DNA of 64,000 bases from Aurelia coerulea (Eukaryota; Cnidaria; Scyphozoa; Semaeostomeae; Ulmaridae), in NCBI GenBank assembly GCA_039566865.1, contig CM076948.1, forward strand, positions 21,897,001-21,961,000, read 5' to 3'. Made by a program: the position numbers and the translations under genes. A model generated the notes under the pieces. It was given only the letters and a program-made list of their open reading frames with translations, did no database searches and was not told the DNA's origin. Below, in pieces: positions 1 to 11,697 of the stretch (its first letter is position 1; each line of letters opens with the position of its first letter).

Positions 1-14
1 AATAAAACAAAACT

Positions 15-150
15 CATACCAACCGGTTTTGTAATTGTACAGGAAAATATAAAGCCCTCGGTCTTATTGCACAGACCACGCAAGCTCGGTCTGTACTTTT
101 AAGACCTCGGGCTTTATATTTTTCTGTACAACACAAAACTGGTTAGTATG
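15..150. mobile_element. Palindromic MITE, copy 1
   Basis: The sequence folds back on itself: CATACCAACCGGTTTTGTAA at the left pairs with TTGGTTAGTATG-type sequence at the right, and the AAAGCCCTCGGTCTT block pairs with AAGACCTCGGGCTTT. A second copy sits at 33341-33476. There is no coding capacity. It lies in the proprotein convertase intron just before the exon at 206. The superfamily is not determined. Confidence 0.75.
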
Positions 151-205
151 CGCATACTCCAACCTCAGCACCCATCATTTATCTTGACTCTCATCTCCAT
201 TTCAG

Positions 206-444
206 ATGTGCCGGTGAAGTAGCCGGGAAGATCAACAATGGTGTGTGTGGTGTGGGCGTAGCATATAATTCACGTGTCGGTGGCGTGCGAATGTTAGATG
301 GTGACGTCACAGATGCAGTTGAAGGAGGTTCTTTGAGTTTGAAGCCACAGAAAATCGACATCTACAGCAGCAGTTGGGGACCAGATGATGATGGGAAAAC
401 TGTTGATGGGCCTGGAAGATTGGCCAAAAGAGCTTTTGTTGACG
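206..444 (+). CDS. Furin-like proprotein convertase, internal exon (catalytic domain)
   Basis: First visible exon of a subtilisin/kexin-type proprotein convertase, a secretory-pathway serine protease that cleaves precursors after paired basic residues. Translation runs [12 protein letters not shown], then [11 protein letters not shown], then [16 protein letters not shown], matching furin-family hallmark blocks between the catalytic His and the oxyanion Asn. The acceptor is TTTCAG at 200-205; one base completes an upstream codon, probably Arg. The donor GTAGGT starts at 445, leaving one base of a Gly codon that the next exon completes. The catalytic Asp and His, prodomain and signal peptide must be in exons left of the window. 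The gene continues at 2297. The furin/PC family is certain from motifs; the exact subtype (furin, PC5/6 or other) is not resolved. Confidence 0.93.
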
Positions 445-615
445 GTAGGTCATACCTGCTTATGAAAAATTTTATATTTGAGTAAAATAAAATAAAAATA
501 CCTGCTTAGGTTTTGAATCTTTAAGGATCAGCGACATTCGATATTTCCATATTTTTATCGCAGTGTTCATGTAAAAAAGCAACTATTTACAAAAACAACA
601 AAGCTAATTAACTAC

Positions 616-672
616 GTGCCATCCATAGTGGGAAAGGACTTACAGTCAGCGAGTTCCCACTATGTATGGCAC
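616..672. repeat. Short perfect-stem hairpin
   Basis: GTGCCATCCATAGTGGGAA is followed about 19 bases later by its near reverse complement ending ATGTATGGCAC. It is probably a tiny MITE or a transposon end-pair. It is intronic, and no function is inferred. Confidence 0.6.
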
Positions 673-837
673 TTACAATTAAATTTAAATTGTTCCAATA
701 ATAGTTGCAAGAGAGGGACAGCCCGAGAGCACACAATTCGCCATTGTGATTGGCGCTTTAAGGTTTGACGAGCAACATGAACAACCCAGATGTCCTTCTG
801 AGGCCTAGTCTCGAGGAATCTTTGTCCATGTAGCACT

Positions 838-1140
838 ATATAATAATATAATATAATAATAAACAATTTATTCAAAGTTAGCTAAGACAATAGCGTCAAG
901 CTAATTAAGGCCAACTATACAAAATATATACAAAAGTCTAATTACAAAAAACCTAGATTTGATACAAAATTTTTACACAATTTACAGCTGCAGTCAAAAG
1001 TTTTGATGGACTTAATATTTCTGTTAGAAATCTCCAATGATTGGGACTCTTTGATTTCTCTTGGCAGAGTCTGCCATAATTTTTGACCAACAAACCTGAT
1101 AGTATGAATGCCATATAGATTCGTCCTAGCTATGAGGGCT
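838..1140 (-). mobile_element. LINE 3' remnant (C-terminus plus 3' UTR)
   Basis: Read on the - strand, this encodes a recognisable non-LTR retrotransposon C-terminus: FVGQKLWQTLPREIK, then SLEISNRNIKS, then CSCKLCKNFVSNLGFL and a stop. The AT-rich 3' tail lies near 838-900. It is severely 5'-truncated and intronic. Confidence 0.7.
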
Positions 1141-1519
1141 TTGACCAGACAATGAGTTTAACTCAGATGGGGGTGAAATTTCAACCCGGTTTGAGTTTCT
1201 CGTGCAAACAGGCCCTTAGAGGAACTCTTCGCATTTTGCTGTGAACTTGCTTATTGTTTTCAAAATCACAGAGTTGTGAATAGCTGAATCAGGACGTTTT
1301 GCAGCATATTTTTCACTGTTAAATGTCTCCTTTATGATCAGCCTTGGTTTAAATGTTTTGGACAGCTATAACAGCTTTGATCGCTTGCATAGAAATGAGC
1401 AGTTTTTCAGAAGCAGCTTGATCAACTACTGGATTCATTAGTGAAAATTTTTCGTGACTTTATTAACTCACAGACAAACCACCAATAGACATGGAATGAA
1501 CAGTTTGCTGTTTCGGGAG

Positions 1520-1675
1520 TAGTGGCGGAAATTTTGCCAAATATTGGGGGGGGGCGGAGCTATTGTTTCAGTTAAAAAGCATTGTTTATTTCTTTTGTTT
1601 TCGAACGAAAGATCTTCGTTTTAACCAACATTGGCGGACCATCGCACCCCCTCGCCCCCCAAGTGTCCGCCACTG
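1520..1675. mobile_element. hAT-type MITE with 8-bp TSD
   Basis: Terminal inverted repeats AGTGGCGGA / TCCGCCACTG are flanked by 8-bp direct repeats TTCGGGAG at 1512-1519 and 1676-1683. The 8-bp duplication and a terminus of the YAGTGGCGGA type are typical of hAT elements. It is 156 bp long and non-coding. Confidence 0.75.
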
Positions 1676-1889
1676 TTCGGGAGTTCAAAGGATCCTCAAG
1701 GAGAGAAAAATAAAATGAATCGTTTTGAAGGAATTGATTTTTGAATCGTTTCCAGGTCCCGCTCGCTGCTTAGTATGATGAGCGGGACTTGGGGCAAGTC
1801 TAAGGTCTGAGCACATTGTGCAGTTTATAATTTTATAGCTCAATCGTTAAATGATGCAAATAGCGCACGTATTTAAAGTGACATGCTCG

Positions 1890-2245
1890 ATACATTTCAT
1901 TTTTTTTCATTCATTTTACATTATTTGTACAGGTTAAAATAGGTTTCATATATAATTTTTTTTTCAACCTGACCTGTTTAAACGAAAAACCTAAGCACCA
2001 AAACTAAGAACAAAAAGAAATTTACATGCCTAATTTACAATATAATGCAAAACTAAGACTATTTATAAAATAAAAGTTGTCCCCGTCTATAGTTGTTCTT
2101 TGAAGGTTTTCAGGGAGGGTGCCAATTTTGTCTCTCTTTCTAGGTTGTTCCACAGTTTCGCACCGCGATAAGAAAAAGCCTTTTGGTCATTGATAGTTTT
2201 TAGGAGCGGTATCTTAAGATCAGATGGCTAACGGCGAAGTTTGAA
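1890..2245 (-). mobile_element. LINE 3' remnant
   Basis: The - strand reads IPLLKTINDQKAFSYRGAKL, then WNNLERETKLAPSLKTFKEQL and a stop. This is the last segment of a CR1/L2-like LINE ORF2. A 3' UTR follows, ending in a CATTTT-type simple tail near 1890-1930. It lies directly upstream of the convertase exon at 2297. Confidence 0.75.
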
Positions 2246-2296
2246 CGAGAAAGGCCTTGTGTACAGCAAATTGTAAAGCAGGTGTGTTTGTTATAG

Positions 2297-2596
2297 GTAC
2301 TCTAACAGGCCGACATGGACTGGGCTCAATTTTCGTGTGGGCCACAGGCAATGGTGGCAAAAACAAAGATTATTGCAGTTGCGATGGTTACATCAACAGT
2401 ATACACACAATATCAATTGGAGCAGTAGATGATTGTGGTCGATCTCCTTGGTATGCTGAACCATGTCCTGGAACAATGGCTGTTACATATAGTAGTGGTG
2501 TGAGTGGCATTAACAAGGAGATTGTTACCACTGATTTGCATCATAAATGCACTCTGAAGCACACTGGCACATCAGCTGCTGCGCCGTTAGCTGCAG
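2297..2596 (+). CDS. Furin-like proprotein convertase, internal exon with catalytic Ser
   Basis: Second visible exon. It follows acceptor TTATAG and ends before donor GTACGA; both junctions fall after the first base of a Gly codon, so the reading frame is unbroken. Residues include [14 protein letters not shown], with the oxyanion-hole Asn at about 2350-2352, a Cys-rich loop CSCDGYINS, and the active-site Ser in [13 protein letters not shown] (codon 2572-2574). These match the S8 peptidase core of furin residue for residue at the key positions, so the enzyme looks catalytically competent in the visible part. The preceding intron (445-2296) carries LINE and MITE remnants only. Confidence 0.93.
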
Positions 2597-3224
2597 GTAC
2601 GATCGTTTAATCTTTCCACCGTCTTTTTCTGGGGCATCTATTAAATGGGCTCCGTCGTCAAAATGTAAACAAAACGATTATTTTTGCAGTTTTTTGAAAG
2701 GTGATATCACACAGGATTTTCGTATTTTTTCAAAATGAAAGTTGCTGTTTGGGCATTAATCCTTGTACTTCACAAAGGAACAAACCAAACATTCATATCT
2801 TCTACGATTGCTCGGATATAAGTGGATTTTTAACGGTCACTTTTTTGTGGCTTGGGTGAAGCCACCATACAGACTGCAGAGAACAATGAATGAACAATGG
2901 ATAATCCCCGACACGTGCGAGTTTACGGATTTGTTTACATTTTGACGACGGAGCCCCTTTAACATGCGAAATGATGGGGGAAATTTCTTACCATTGATCC
3001 ACAATTTCATCATCATTGATCAACAGTTTGCACCCCCGCTATGTACGGCCTTGGAGACCCTTTCAGTGCCGGTACTAAAGCGATTTTATTGGCTGTTTTC
3101 CGAAACTTGCAAGATGTCACTGTGCCAACATTTAAGCGATCAATTTCAACGGTCCCTTAACACCTGCACAAAAGTAGCTGCGAATTTAGAGCCTCTGGGG
3201 TGATTTTGGCCAATTATGCACCTA

Positions 3225-3700
3225 ATTCAATTTAATTTTAAAATCGTAAAATGAAATAATTTGTAAAATTGGTAAAATGCAAGTTGCTACAATGTACGAT
3301 AAATCTATAAAAAAGTACTTGTATTCTGCTTGACTCAAATAGAGCATTGCTTATCTAGCTTGGGTGCCGCTAAAGTAAATTTAGAACGATAAGAATAAAA
3401 ATAAAATGATAACAATGAAAATTAGACTAAGCTTGGTCGTATAATGAGATATAAGGCGGTATCAAGATATCTACATTTGTGAGTAAGAAAATTGATAATA
3501 TGATTATTAATATAGTATTTGCACTCTTTTTAGATTTGTATACTTGTCAGTGAAGCTTTTCTTTAGTTTCTTAGCGAAGGTATTAGGGTTTGAGATACCG
3601 TTAATTGCAGAGGGAAGTTCATTTCACCATATGATTCCACAAGTGTGCTCCTTTATTACGTATCATTTTATCACCCCAAATTTTGTTTACTCGAAATTTC
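3225..3700 (-). mobile_element. LINE 3' remnant with frameshift
   Basis: The - strand encodes GAHLWNHMVK, then after one frameshift LPSAINGISNPNTFAKKLKK. Both blocks are typical of the end of a LINE ORF2. The 3' UTR motif AGCTAGATAAGC, also found in the LINE tail at 34950-35165, shows the same family. It occupies the second visible convertase intron. Confidence 0.65.
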
Positions 3701-3708
3701 TTATACGC

Positions 3709-4122
3709 AAATCCCCACATATAAGAACCTACTTTTTTTAAATCCAGGCTGAAATAGGTTCTTATTTTAAAGGTACCAAGAGCAATTTCAAGGCATAAAG
3801 GTTCTTATTTGAAGAGTGTCTTGCGTAGGCTGCTTTAGGATCCTCACCAAAGATTTCCAGCCCTGTTATTTGTTTTGGTAAAGTAATTATGTACCAGATA
3901 CCCAATTCTAAGCTTACAAACAGCAGGGGAGGAGATTCAAACTTTAACAGCCTACTGGGAGAAAAATTAACTTAATAATGACGATCCAAAATCAACTTTG
4001 CTGCCACTGCAAAAAGAACATATTTTTCATCAAACTGAAACAGGTTCTTAATTATGGGGTGCATAATTCAGGAAAACAGCATCTAGGTTCTTATTTTTGT
4101 AGGTTCTTATATGCGGGGATTT
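3709..4122. mobile_element. MITE with 24-bp terminal inverted repeats
   Basis: The left end AAATCCCCACATATAAGAAC matches the reverse complement of the right end, which reads GTTCTTATATGCGGGGATTT. The motif AGGTTCTTAT and its complement recur several times inside. It has no coding capacity and lies in the intron before the last convertase exon. Confidence 0.7.
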
Positions 4123-4373
4123 ACTGTAGTCTTTACTTTGACGTGCAAAATATGTACAACCTAAGAACCATTATGTGAATGTGTAAGAACCGTTTCAGTC
4201 TGTTACAGAAAAGCGCAGGTTCCCTTAATGTGGGTTTTTACAGTACAATACTTTGCTACTTTGTTAATTCACATCAAACTGCTTATAATTTGCTTTATGT
4301 ACTTTTATCTCTGTGCGATTACGTTACACACAATAAGTGGATTTTCTCATTGCAATGCTTTGTTCCCTTCAAG

Positions 4374-5482
4374 GTATCTTTGCATTGGTTCTTGAAGCCA
4401 ACCCCAAATTGACATGGCGTGATTTGCAACACTTAGTTGTCCGCACGAGCAAAATGGTCAGCCCGGAAGATAAAGATTGGCAGAAGAATAAAGCTGGTTT
4501 ACAGGTCAACCCTAAGTTTGGATTTGGAGTTTTAGATACAGCAGAGATTGTCAAAGCTGCCAAGGCATCAGACTGGCGAACCTCAAAGGAACAACATATA
4601 TGCAAAAGTAAACACAAAGAGGCACATAAGACCATACCCGCCATGGGATCTGTCACATCTAAAATATACACAAGTGGGTGCAGTGGACAGCCCTCTTGTG
4701 TCAATAAGCTTGAACATGTGCACGCGTATGTGACGCTGAAACATCCCTCCAGAGGCGGATTAAAGATCACTTTAAAGTCTCCCTCAGGAATAATCTCACC
4801 TTTATTAGAGAGGCGAGAACGCGACGTTGGGAACCAAGGCTTCACCCACTGGCCCTTTTTAACTGTGTTTAATTGGGACGAGGATCCAAGAGGGACTTGG
4901 GAGCTGACAGTGACTGACATGTCAGGAAACGCTGGGTTTCTCGTCGAGTGGAATTTAGATGTGTACGGAACATGCGACAAATCATTGTACGAAAAAGTAG
5001 ATGAGAGAAAAATGTGTGTTGATGAATGTGTGAAAGGATGCCCAAAACCATTCTCGGAGAAATGCATCGGTTGCTCCAAGTTTTGTGATTGTGAAAAGGG
5101 GGAATGTGTTACGCACTGTGACAAACATTTGACCCCTGACCACGAAAGACTTCATTGCAGGAGAGCGTTAGACGTGGAAGCTGACAAACATGAAGCTGAT
5201 GGCATGAAGGAGAAAAACCAAATAACGAGAGGACATGGACAACAGAAAGACACTGTCAAAGTCGGAAGGTCCTTACTGAAGATACCTTTACCTGCAAAAT
5301 TTGCTGTTATATCACTGTCCGGAGCTGTTCTAATTGCATTAGCTGCCGCTATTGGATATTTTCTATTAGGTCTTCCTAGATCCGGAAAGTCGAGGGCAGA
5401 GGTTAATTACCATCAAGTGTCCGGAACATATGTTGTTGATTTAAACATGCCACGTGATGTAAGACACCATAATGAGCAATAA
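4374..5482 (+). CDS. Furin-like proprotein convertase, last exon: P domain, Cys-rich region, membrane anchor
   Basis: Final exon, 1,109 bp. It starts after acceptor CCTTCAAG and reads GIFALVLEANPKLTWRDLQ, the helix that follows the active-site Ser in furin. A P (homo B) domain follows, recognisable by LEHVHAYVTLKHPSRGGLK, GFTHWPFLTVFNWDEDPRG and EWNLDVYGT. The furin RGD position reads RGG here. A Cys-rich segment of about 14 cysteines (about 4974-5160) follows, then a 25-residue hydrophobic membrane segment (about 5300-5374) and a 36-residue cytoplasmic tail ending HHNEQ. The stop TAA (5480-5482) overlaps a possible AATAAA poly(A) signal at 5478-5483, but that is too close to the stop to be the only one. 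A type I membrane enzyme of the Golgi or cell surface is expected. A 251-codon antisense frame here is a shadow. Confidence 0.94.
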
Positions 5483-5569
5483 ATGTTGCACATGTACTGC
5501 CAGTAGTATCACCTTCGTACTTTTCTATGCATGATGACGCTTCTGAGCCTTGAGTGAAGAGAAGAGCCG

Positions 5570-5812
5570 TTGTCACCCAGAGCCCTCTGCGGGCACGCTG
5601 CAATTTCAGATAGTCTGAATTTTTTTGCCAAACAAAGAATGTGAATCCACACTGCATTGGTGGAAGTGACATGAAAGTCAGACTTTCTTTCACTTTTCTA
5701 TCATAGTTCAACTGCTGTGCGCTGGAAATCCATATTTTCTGCTGAGACCAAATTCGCCTTTTAAACAGTCTGAAACTGCAGCATGCCTGCAATGGACCCT
5801 GCGTTACAATTG
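5570..5812. mobile_element. MITE, GGGCACGCTGC family
   Basis: Imperfect inverted ends start TTGTCACCCAGAGCCC on the left and end ATGGACCCTGCGTTACAAT on the right, each next to a CAGNNTGTCTGAA-like inner motif. A related copy is at 7229-7441. It sits just downstream of the convertase stop and may lie in the 3' UTR. Confidence 0.6.
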
Positions 5813-6130
5813 CTCTTTAATCATTGCAGGAATGGCCTAGATTCTCCCTTTTAATCAAGTCACCTTTGAAATATAGCGAAAATTCAACTTTTGAATTAAA
5901 AATGGCCTCTTTTCTACCTCCAAAGCGAAAAGGAGGCTTCTCATTCAAATCTTTTGAATAACAACTTTTAATCCTTTCAACAGACCAAAGTTGAAAGTAC
6001 ATTCGTATGGCCTTAAAGAGGCTATTTGCATGCAAATTGTGATATTTGATGCACAAGCCGTGGATCACCTTGTGAGTAAAAGTCAATCCATGACTAGACT
6101 TGCCCTAAGTTTATCTCCTCAGTCCGTCTA

Positions 6131-6205
6131 ACCGTTCCCTTTTTGGTAGTTCCTGGACCCGCCATTCCAACATACGGCTCCAGGAACTACCGAAAAGGGA
6201 ACGGT
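6131..6205. repeat. Hairpin with about 26-bp stem
   Basis: ACCGTTCCCTTTTTGGTAG and the following TTCCTGGA pair with TCCAGGAACTACCGAAAAGG plus GAACGGT. The loop is about 22 bases. It is probably the core of a small palindromic repeat. Confidence 0.6.
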
Positions 6206-7228
6206 AAAACGAATTGAAGAGATAGACTTGGGGCCAGTCTAATCCATGCCCAGCTGTATTTCCAGGGAGGTGAGATTTTGAAAAGAGAAAAAAAGCAGAT
6301 AAAGAGATCAGAGTTTCTTTTTTCTATAACAAACAAAATTTAAAATACATTAAACAAAACACTACAATTTCAATTTAAACTGTTGGGGTGAGAGGGAAAA
6401 AACCAAGGTTATCGTGTTGCCTCTCACACCACAACCCTATTTACAATATTTGTACTTTCAAGCAAAGGAAAGTTAAACTATACACACAGAAAATGAATGA
6501 AGTCAACGGACAACGTATTCAGGGCTCAGAGATCAGAGTGAATTTGATGCATGGGAAAGTATGTCTATGGCGCACTGGGAGTTTACATTACTGGGCGTTT
6601 TGAGTATAAAGTCTTACTATTAATTTCATTGTTCCTTGAATTAGGTATGAAAATTCTATTGTATATATTTTATGGTTTTGTCAGTATAAAGTTTACCTAA
6701 TTGAGGTCCACTGCTGACACTGATCGTTTGCGGGCGCATATACCTACAATGCGGTTACCACTCTTTGACCGTCGCGTTGTAGACCTTTTGATAGAAAACG
6801 TTTCTACGCAAAGAGTTTTCCTGAATTTGGGGTCGGTAGTTCGGTAATACAAGAAAACAAAAATGCAGTTTATGAATATCATTATTGTGTGTTTCATTTA
6901 AAAATTCATGAATTAGATATTGTTATTACTGCACTTATTTTATGCAAATAAATGTCAGTACCTGGTTCGTATTGCGCGATTTATGCTGGAACCTGGCTCG
7001 CACTGGTTCCTCAGCGCCAACTTTTCAAATATCATCGTGCTTTTGGAACAAAATGGCGATGAAAATTTTATGCTAATCGCTTTGGACGAAGGCACGATGT
7101 CATTTCCACTGCACGATGAACTCTTCTCGCCTTATCGCATTTTGAAAAATTGGCTATGATGAAAGCTATGACGGTTCATTGTACAGTGGGAACCAGCTTT
7201 TAAAGAGTTTTTGTAGCCTAGCGGTTTT
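6206..7228. other. Intergenic stretch, no recognised gene
   Basis: AT-rich sequence with only short open frames and no family motif or convincing splice sites. An 79-codon + frame at 6920-7159 has no recognisable features and is left uncalled. Confidence 0.5.
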
Positions 7229-7441
7229 TGTGGGCACGCAGCAATTTCAGACTGTCTGAAAATCTAATTTGGCCTAAAGAGAAAATATGGATACGCCCTG
7301 CAGTGATTGAACTGATAAAAAAGTCAACTAAAATCAAACGTTTCTATCAGTTCAATTATTGAAGTGTGGATCCATAATTTCCGCTCAGGCCAACTTTCAT
7401 TTTCATTTTCATACAGTCTGATATTGCCGAGTGCCCACAAA
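7229..7441. mobile_element. MITE, GGGCACGCAGC family, second copy
   Basis: Ends GTGGGCACGCAGCAATTTCA and its imperfect complement GATATTGCCGAGTGCCCAC. CAGACTGTCTGAA and ACAGTCTGA sit just inside each end. It is related to the element at 5570-5812 and abuts the next repeat. Confidence 0.6.
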
Positions 7442-7448
7442 GGAGCAT

Positions 7449-7945
7449 AGATTCCAATCTTTAAAAAGGCTGGTGTAAAATTGAGTGACCTATTTCGTGG
7501 AACTGCATGACTTCAAACAAATTTTAGCTATTTCTCTAAAATTCTACCTTTGGACTTTTCTGAAATCTTCAATATTTTCAGAATTAAAGTGTTTTTCTTC
7601 TTTTTCAAGAATTCAAGAAAAATTTCAAAAAACTTAAAGCCATCATAATTTCTAAACTGTTTGACGTAACATGAAATAATTTCGAAGAAAACCATAGTTT
7701 ATGAGTGCCTACAATATGGTACTCATGTGGTTTATGATTTAGAAATTTGATGACGTCACATCCTCAAATGAGTTGAAATGTAAAATACGCCGTTATTTCC
7801 AAAGATATTCAAAATTTCTGAAAAGTCCAATGGTTGAATTATAGATAAGTATCTAAATTTTCTTTCAAGCCATTTAATAAGAAGAAATAGGTCATTGAAT
7901 TCTACACCCACCTTTTTACGCCGAGATAAAGATTTGGAACCTATG
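7449..7945. mobile_element. GCATAGGTTCC-ended repeat, copy 1
   Basis: About 500-bp repeat with inverted ends GCATAGATTCCAATC and GATTTGGAACCTATGC. Its two halves are inverted copies: the block GGTGTAAAATTGAGTGACC pairs with a complement near 7880. Related copies are at 12946-13563 and 35461-35985, so it is a dispersed family. It is non-coding. Confidence 0.7.
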
Positions 7946-8029
7946 CTCCGCAAAGGACCCTGGGTTACATTGGCTCCTGAAATGTGGATCTTTACTGAAT
8001 CTGAAACTAAAGAGGAAGACCTAGTTCAA

Positions 8030-8345
8030 ATTAGGTCCTTTGAGTCGTTAGGATCGTTGGAGTCTTTAGGGTCGCCCAGAAAACTCGGTTGTTCAGCGAA
8101 ATCATCCAAGCGTGCAAATGTAAAACTGCAGTGACATTTGGGTCTTTTTGGGTCGTTGGTTGAACGACTGGGTTGTTAGGGTCGTTGGGTCATTGTGAAT
8201 GGTGTTTACATTTGGTCTTTGGTGGCCTGTGCACAGACTTTAGCCACTGGGGGAGGGGAAAGAACCTCCGTTTCAGTGACGAAAGTATGCGCGCTGGCTG
8301 GTCGTTAGAGTCTTTTGGGTTGAGCGACCAAAAAGACCAAATGTG
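8030..8345. repeat. Degenerate GGGTCGTT-rich repeat
   Basis: Irregular reiteration of GTCGTT, GGGTCGTT and GGTCTTT motifs, with scattered complements (ACGACT, AAAGACC). No coding frame is supported. It may be an eroded minisatellite or MITE interior. Confidence 0.45.
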
Positions 8346-8489
8346 ACCCAGGTTTAACACATCAGTTCAGTATAACCTTACTTGTAGTTAGGTTTTGGAA
8401 ATGCAATAATATTATCTTTGATATAATTCATTTTTAGCACATCAGATTCGAATATTCATAAATCTAATTTCCTTTTTATCGCATTCTTC

Positions 8490-8720
8490 TTTGTATGTTA
8501 CGTTGACCTCATCAAAATCTACAATCAAACTATTCATGAGAAAAAATCATACAAGTACCTTGGTGTAGATTTGGATAACCATCTGAACCTACATCGACAT
8601 TTGGAAAATGTATACAAAAAAGCGTCAGCCAGAGTAAACTTTTTATCTCGTATTCGCGAAAAAGTCAGCCCTTACGTAGCAGAATCGATATTCAAAACAA
8701 TGATATGTTCTATATATTCA
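8490..8720 (+). mobile_element. LINE reverse transcriptase fragment
   Basis: The + strand reads YKYLGVDLDNHLNLHRHLEN, then VYKKASARVNFLSRIREK and AESIFKTMICS. This is the block just after the RT catalytic core in CR1/L2/jockey-type LINEs (the YLGV motif). It is truncated at both ends. Confidence 0.7.
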
Positions 8721-9670
8721 TAATTTCTGCCGTCAATGCAGTTTTACTGAAAGCACATCAATGAAACTTTTCCCGTCGTTCTCACGTCAAACTTTTGTCT
8801 GTAAAACATCTAACTATGATCTTTTCGACCAAACTACAAATTTTGATGAAGTGGATTCAGAATCATACTGCTACAGACCGGCATACGGTATTATCAGGGT
8901 TGTTTTTAGTGCTCTAGCGTTTGCGGTATTTTGCTATTTTTTGGTGCGGTTTTGCGGTATTTAGTGTCTTTTTCGTGCGGTATTTCGGTATTGGGACCCC
9001 CCCCCGAAGTACCCCTCTTGTATCGGTGCAGTTTTCATTTCCAAGCTACTCTCGAAGTTATGTTTGTGAAAAGTAAAATGTTAGCATCACAATTCCCCAG
9101 AATTCATAACAAAAGAAATGGAACCTTTCCGAAGACATCATATACTTATGTATATCAATTCACACGTAAATAGCATTGAAGGTTGCATGATAAATAATAA
9201 TTTATTCTCAATACATATTTATATTCTATAACATCTGATCAGATTTTATCAATTTAATCAGAACTGAAGCAAATCTCAAAAAACTTTTTACATGAATGAT
9301 AAGATATATAACATCCGTCATTGGGGTGAAGCAAAATATCGTCGTTTCTGCTTTTTTTGTCAATACACACATTTTGGGGCTAAGCCAAGGGTATATTTTT
9401 AGCACTTTTAGTCTAAGCATACGGCATAGCGAAGGCCAGATTTTGGTCAATTTTCTTAAGAAAACGCAAATTTTATGATTTTGGTCGAGATAACGCGAAT
9501 TTTGGCGATTATTGTTTAACAAAAACTCCCAATCTTGGCACTTTTGATGTAGAAATTAGTCTAGCCAGGGTTGTCATGGGAGAAGGCAAAGCAAACAGGT
9601 AGAAGTGGTGGTCAAGGCAGCAGTTAACAGGACACAATAGAGGCAAAAGCCCATCAGCCAACATAGACAC

Positions 9671-10324
9671 TTAAGGTATCTCTGCTTTCCGCTCCAGTGA
9701 ACAGTGACATGCCGTTTCGCAAAACCAATCTCCTCAGAAAACAGTTAATTTCTCCACCATCACTCGGCCTATCGAAAAACGGTAAAAAGGATGTTTTTCG
9801 GTATAGTCTGGGCAATCGAAAAATGTATAAATCGCAATTTTTCCTTTAATATTGGCTTCGCAAATCCTGGTTCAAAACTTTTTTGTCGATTTCAGAAAAG
9901 TGGATTTATCTCCAAAACTACTTGAAAAAATCTTTGATTGAGGGGAAAGCGCAGGCTATGTTTCTCCCCTTCGATGTCCAACAGTAAACAGAACTAAAAC
10001 ATCTGATTGCAGGAAATCTAGCCGAGCTTTATCAATCAGACTTTGCAAAGTTGTAGATCAACTACCAAACTAACCCTGGAATGGATTTTTTGAGTGGTTT
10101 GGGAGATAAATCCATTTTTCTGAACGAGGATATGCGAAGGCAGAGTTGACGGAAAAACTGCGATTTATACGTGTTTCGATTGCTCAGACTATACAGAACA
10201 ACATTCTTTTTACCTCTTTTCGACAGGCCGAATAATGTTGGAGAAATTAACTGTTTTCTGAGGAGAGTGGTTTTGCGAAACGGCATCTCGCTGTGCACTG
10301 GAGTGGAAAGCAGAGGTACCTTAA
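9671..10324. mobile_element. TTAA-flanked TIR element, copy 1
   Basis: Starts TTAAGGTATCTCTGCTTTCC and ends with the complement GCAGAGGTACCTTAA, so TTAA flanks both sides. Long imperfect inverted arms carry the GCCGTTTCGCAAAACCA block. A larger relative is at 60433-61598. A TTAA target fits the piggyBac or Kolobok superfamilies. No transposase frame is visible. Confidence 0.75.
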
Positions 10325-10509
10325 GTCAAATCTTCTACCAGTCAACCGACCCGCATACCAAATATTTTTAAGGCAGTTAAGGCAATCATCGACAGTTTTC
10401 TGCAATGCTCGTAGCTTTGGCAGCATTGATGGGACTAGGCGTATTGCGAAAAGAGGGGGAAACTACGTTGAGATTTAATCACGTGAGCAAATTGTTCCTA
10501 ATTTGACGA

Positions 10510-10766
10510 TCAACGAAAATTTAAGCATCCCTTAGGATTGATGTTGAGTTTCTTTTGCAGCTCCGATGTTGTTCGTTTCAGTTCTCTCTCGATATGATCC
10601 AGTTTGTATTCATCCCTACGGAATGAATTGTCTAAGGATTTTCTTCGTACGTTATCAACCATTTTAATCGTGGTCTTTACTTGTAAGGCTGGATGCTCGT
10701 TGGCAGAGAACGCTCTTTGCTTTTTCCTTGTTACTTCCACTTTGAAGTCGCTTTTCGTAACTGGTC
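10510..10766 (-). CDS. Unidentified coiled-coil protein, last exon
   Basis: Last exon of a - strand gene. Acceptor TTTTTGCAAG is at 10767-10776 on the + scale; the first two bases complete an Arg codon begun in the exon at 12189-12264. Translation starts RPVTKSDFKVEVTRKKQRAF, is rich in Lys, Arg and Glu, includes the helical stretch DYKL-like EYKLDHIERELKRTTSELQ, and ends GCLNFR then TGA (10510-10512). It probably forms a short coiled coil at the C-terminus. I do not recognise the family; a cytoskeletal or ciliary role would be a guess. The phase match to the preceding exon supports a real gene. Confidence 0.72.
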
Positions 10767-11319
10767 CTTGCAAAAAGAGAGAGAACGTGTCAAAAAGAAT
10801 GGATAATCATTTCAAATCTTCTCTGGAGGCTAAATGGTGTCCCAAAAAACTGCGACCCGTTTTTTTAGCCTGCGTGCAGCCTAAAAAATCCTTTAGGATT
10901 ACGGCTTCAACTTGAGTTTGAGATCTCGCTCGCTTGAGTCAATCTGACAAATGGCTACTGATTTATGGCACAGGAAAAGCAAAATAAGCAGTTGCTTGAA
11001 AAACACCAATTACTTTGTTCTCAAGCAATGTCAAAATCAAGAAAATTTTGAAAAAGGTTTTAGCGCTGTATTCAAATATTTTCTCAAAAAAGGTCTCAAA
11101 TTCTAATTGAAGCCAATCCTATGCAACTGTGCAAGAAACTGGCCAAATGAAGCTACAACTCCCCCACAGCAGCCAAGAAACAGGGTACAATTCTTCTGTG
11201 ACCGGTCGGGAATTTATAAAATCAAATGTCCAGCCACAACGTCCTTTTCAACATTAAAGCAACATTGTCTCTAGAAACAATGGAATTTCAGGCTTGTGTA
11301 GACTAGATGAGTCATCTAG

Positions 11320-11697
11320 CAGGGCCGTCGCAAAGGAAGTCGAGGAAAGAGGGTGTAAACCTTAAATTTGCCGACAAGGGGCGTGGTCATTGGGTGTGGT
11401 CGTTGAAAATTCAACCTTATCATCGATGCATCTTCTATGATATGACAGTTACATTTTGAAACGCGATTGTCAAAAATACTGTTGGCTATCGGTTAATCTT
11501 TCGGTTAATCTTCTTATAAAATCAGTGTAGTATCAGTGCTCTGAAGAATAGAATAGCTAAATCGGGGCTTCCCACCTTTGGATCGAAATTTATCGGCAAA
11601 TGCTGGCTTGAGGATCGAGCTTGATTTGCCGACAGCCACTTTTTCTAGGGGGAGGGGTGGCGTCACACCCCCTATACCCCCAATGGCGACGGCCCTG
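11320..11697. mobile_element. hAT-type MITE (CAGGGCCGTCGC ends)
   Basis: CAGGGCCGTCGC at the left and GCGACGGCCCTG at the right are perfect inverted ends. The flanking 8-mers TCATCTAG and TGGATAAG match at 5 of 8 positions, an eroded target duplication. Its ends resemble those of the element at 48863-49340. It is 378 bp long and non-coding. Confidence 0.75.

Noticed and set aside
4369..5124. 251-codon - strand frame
   Set aside because: Antisense shadow of the last proprotein convertase exon, which has clear protein motifs on the + strand.
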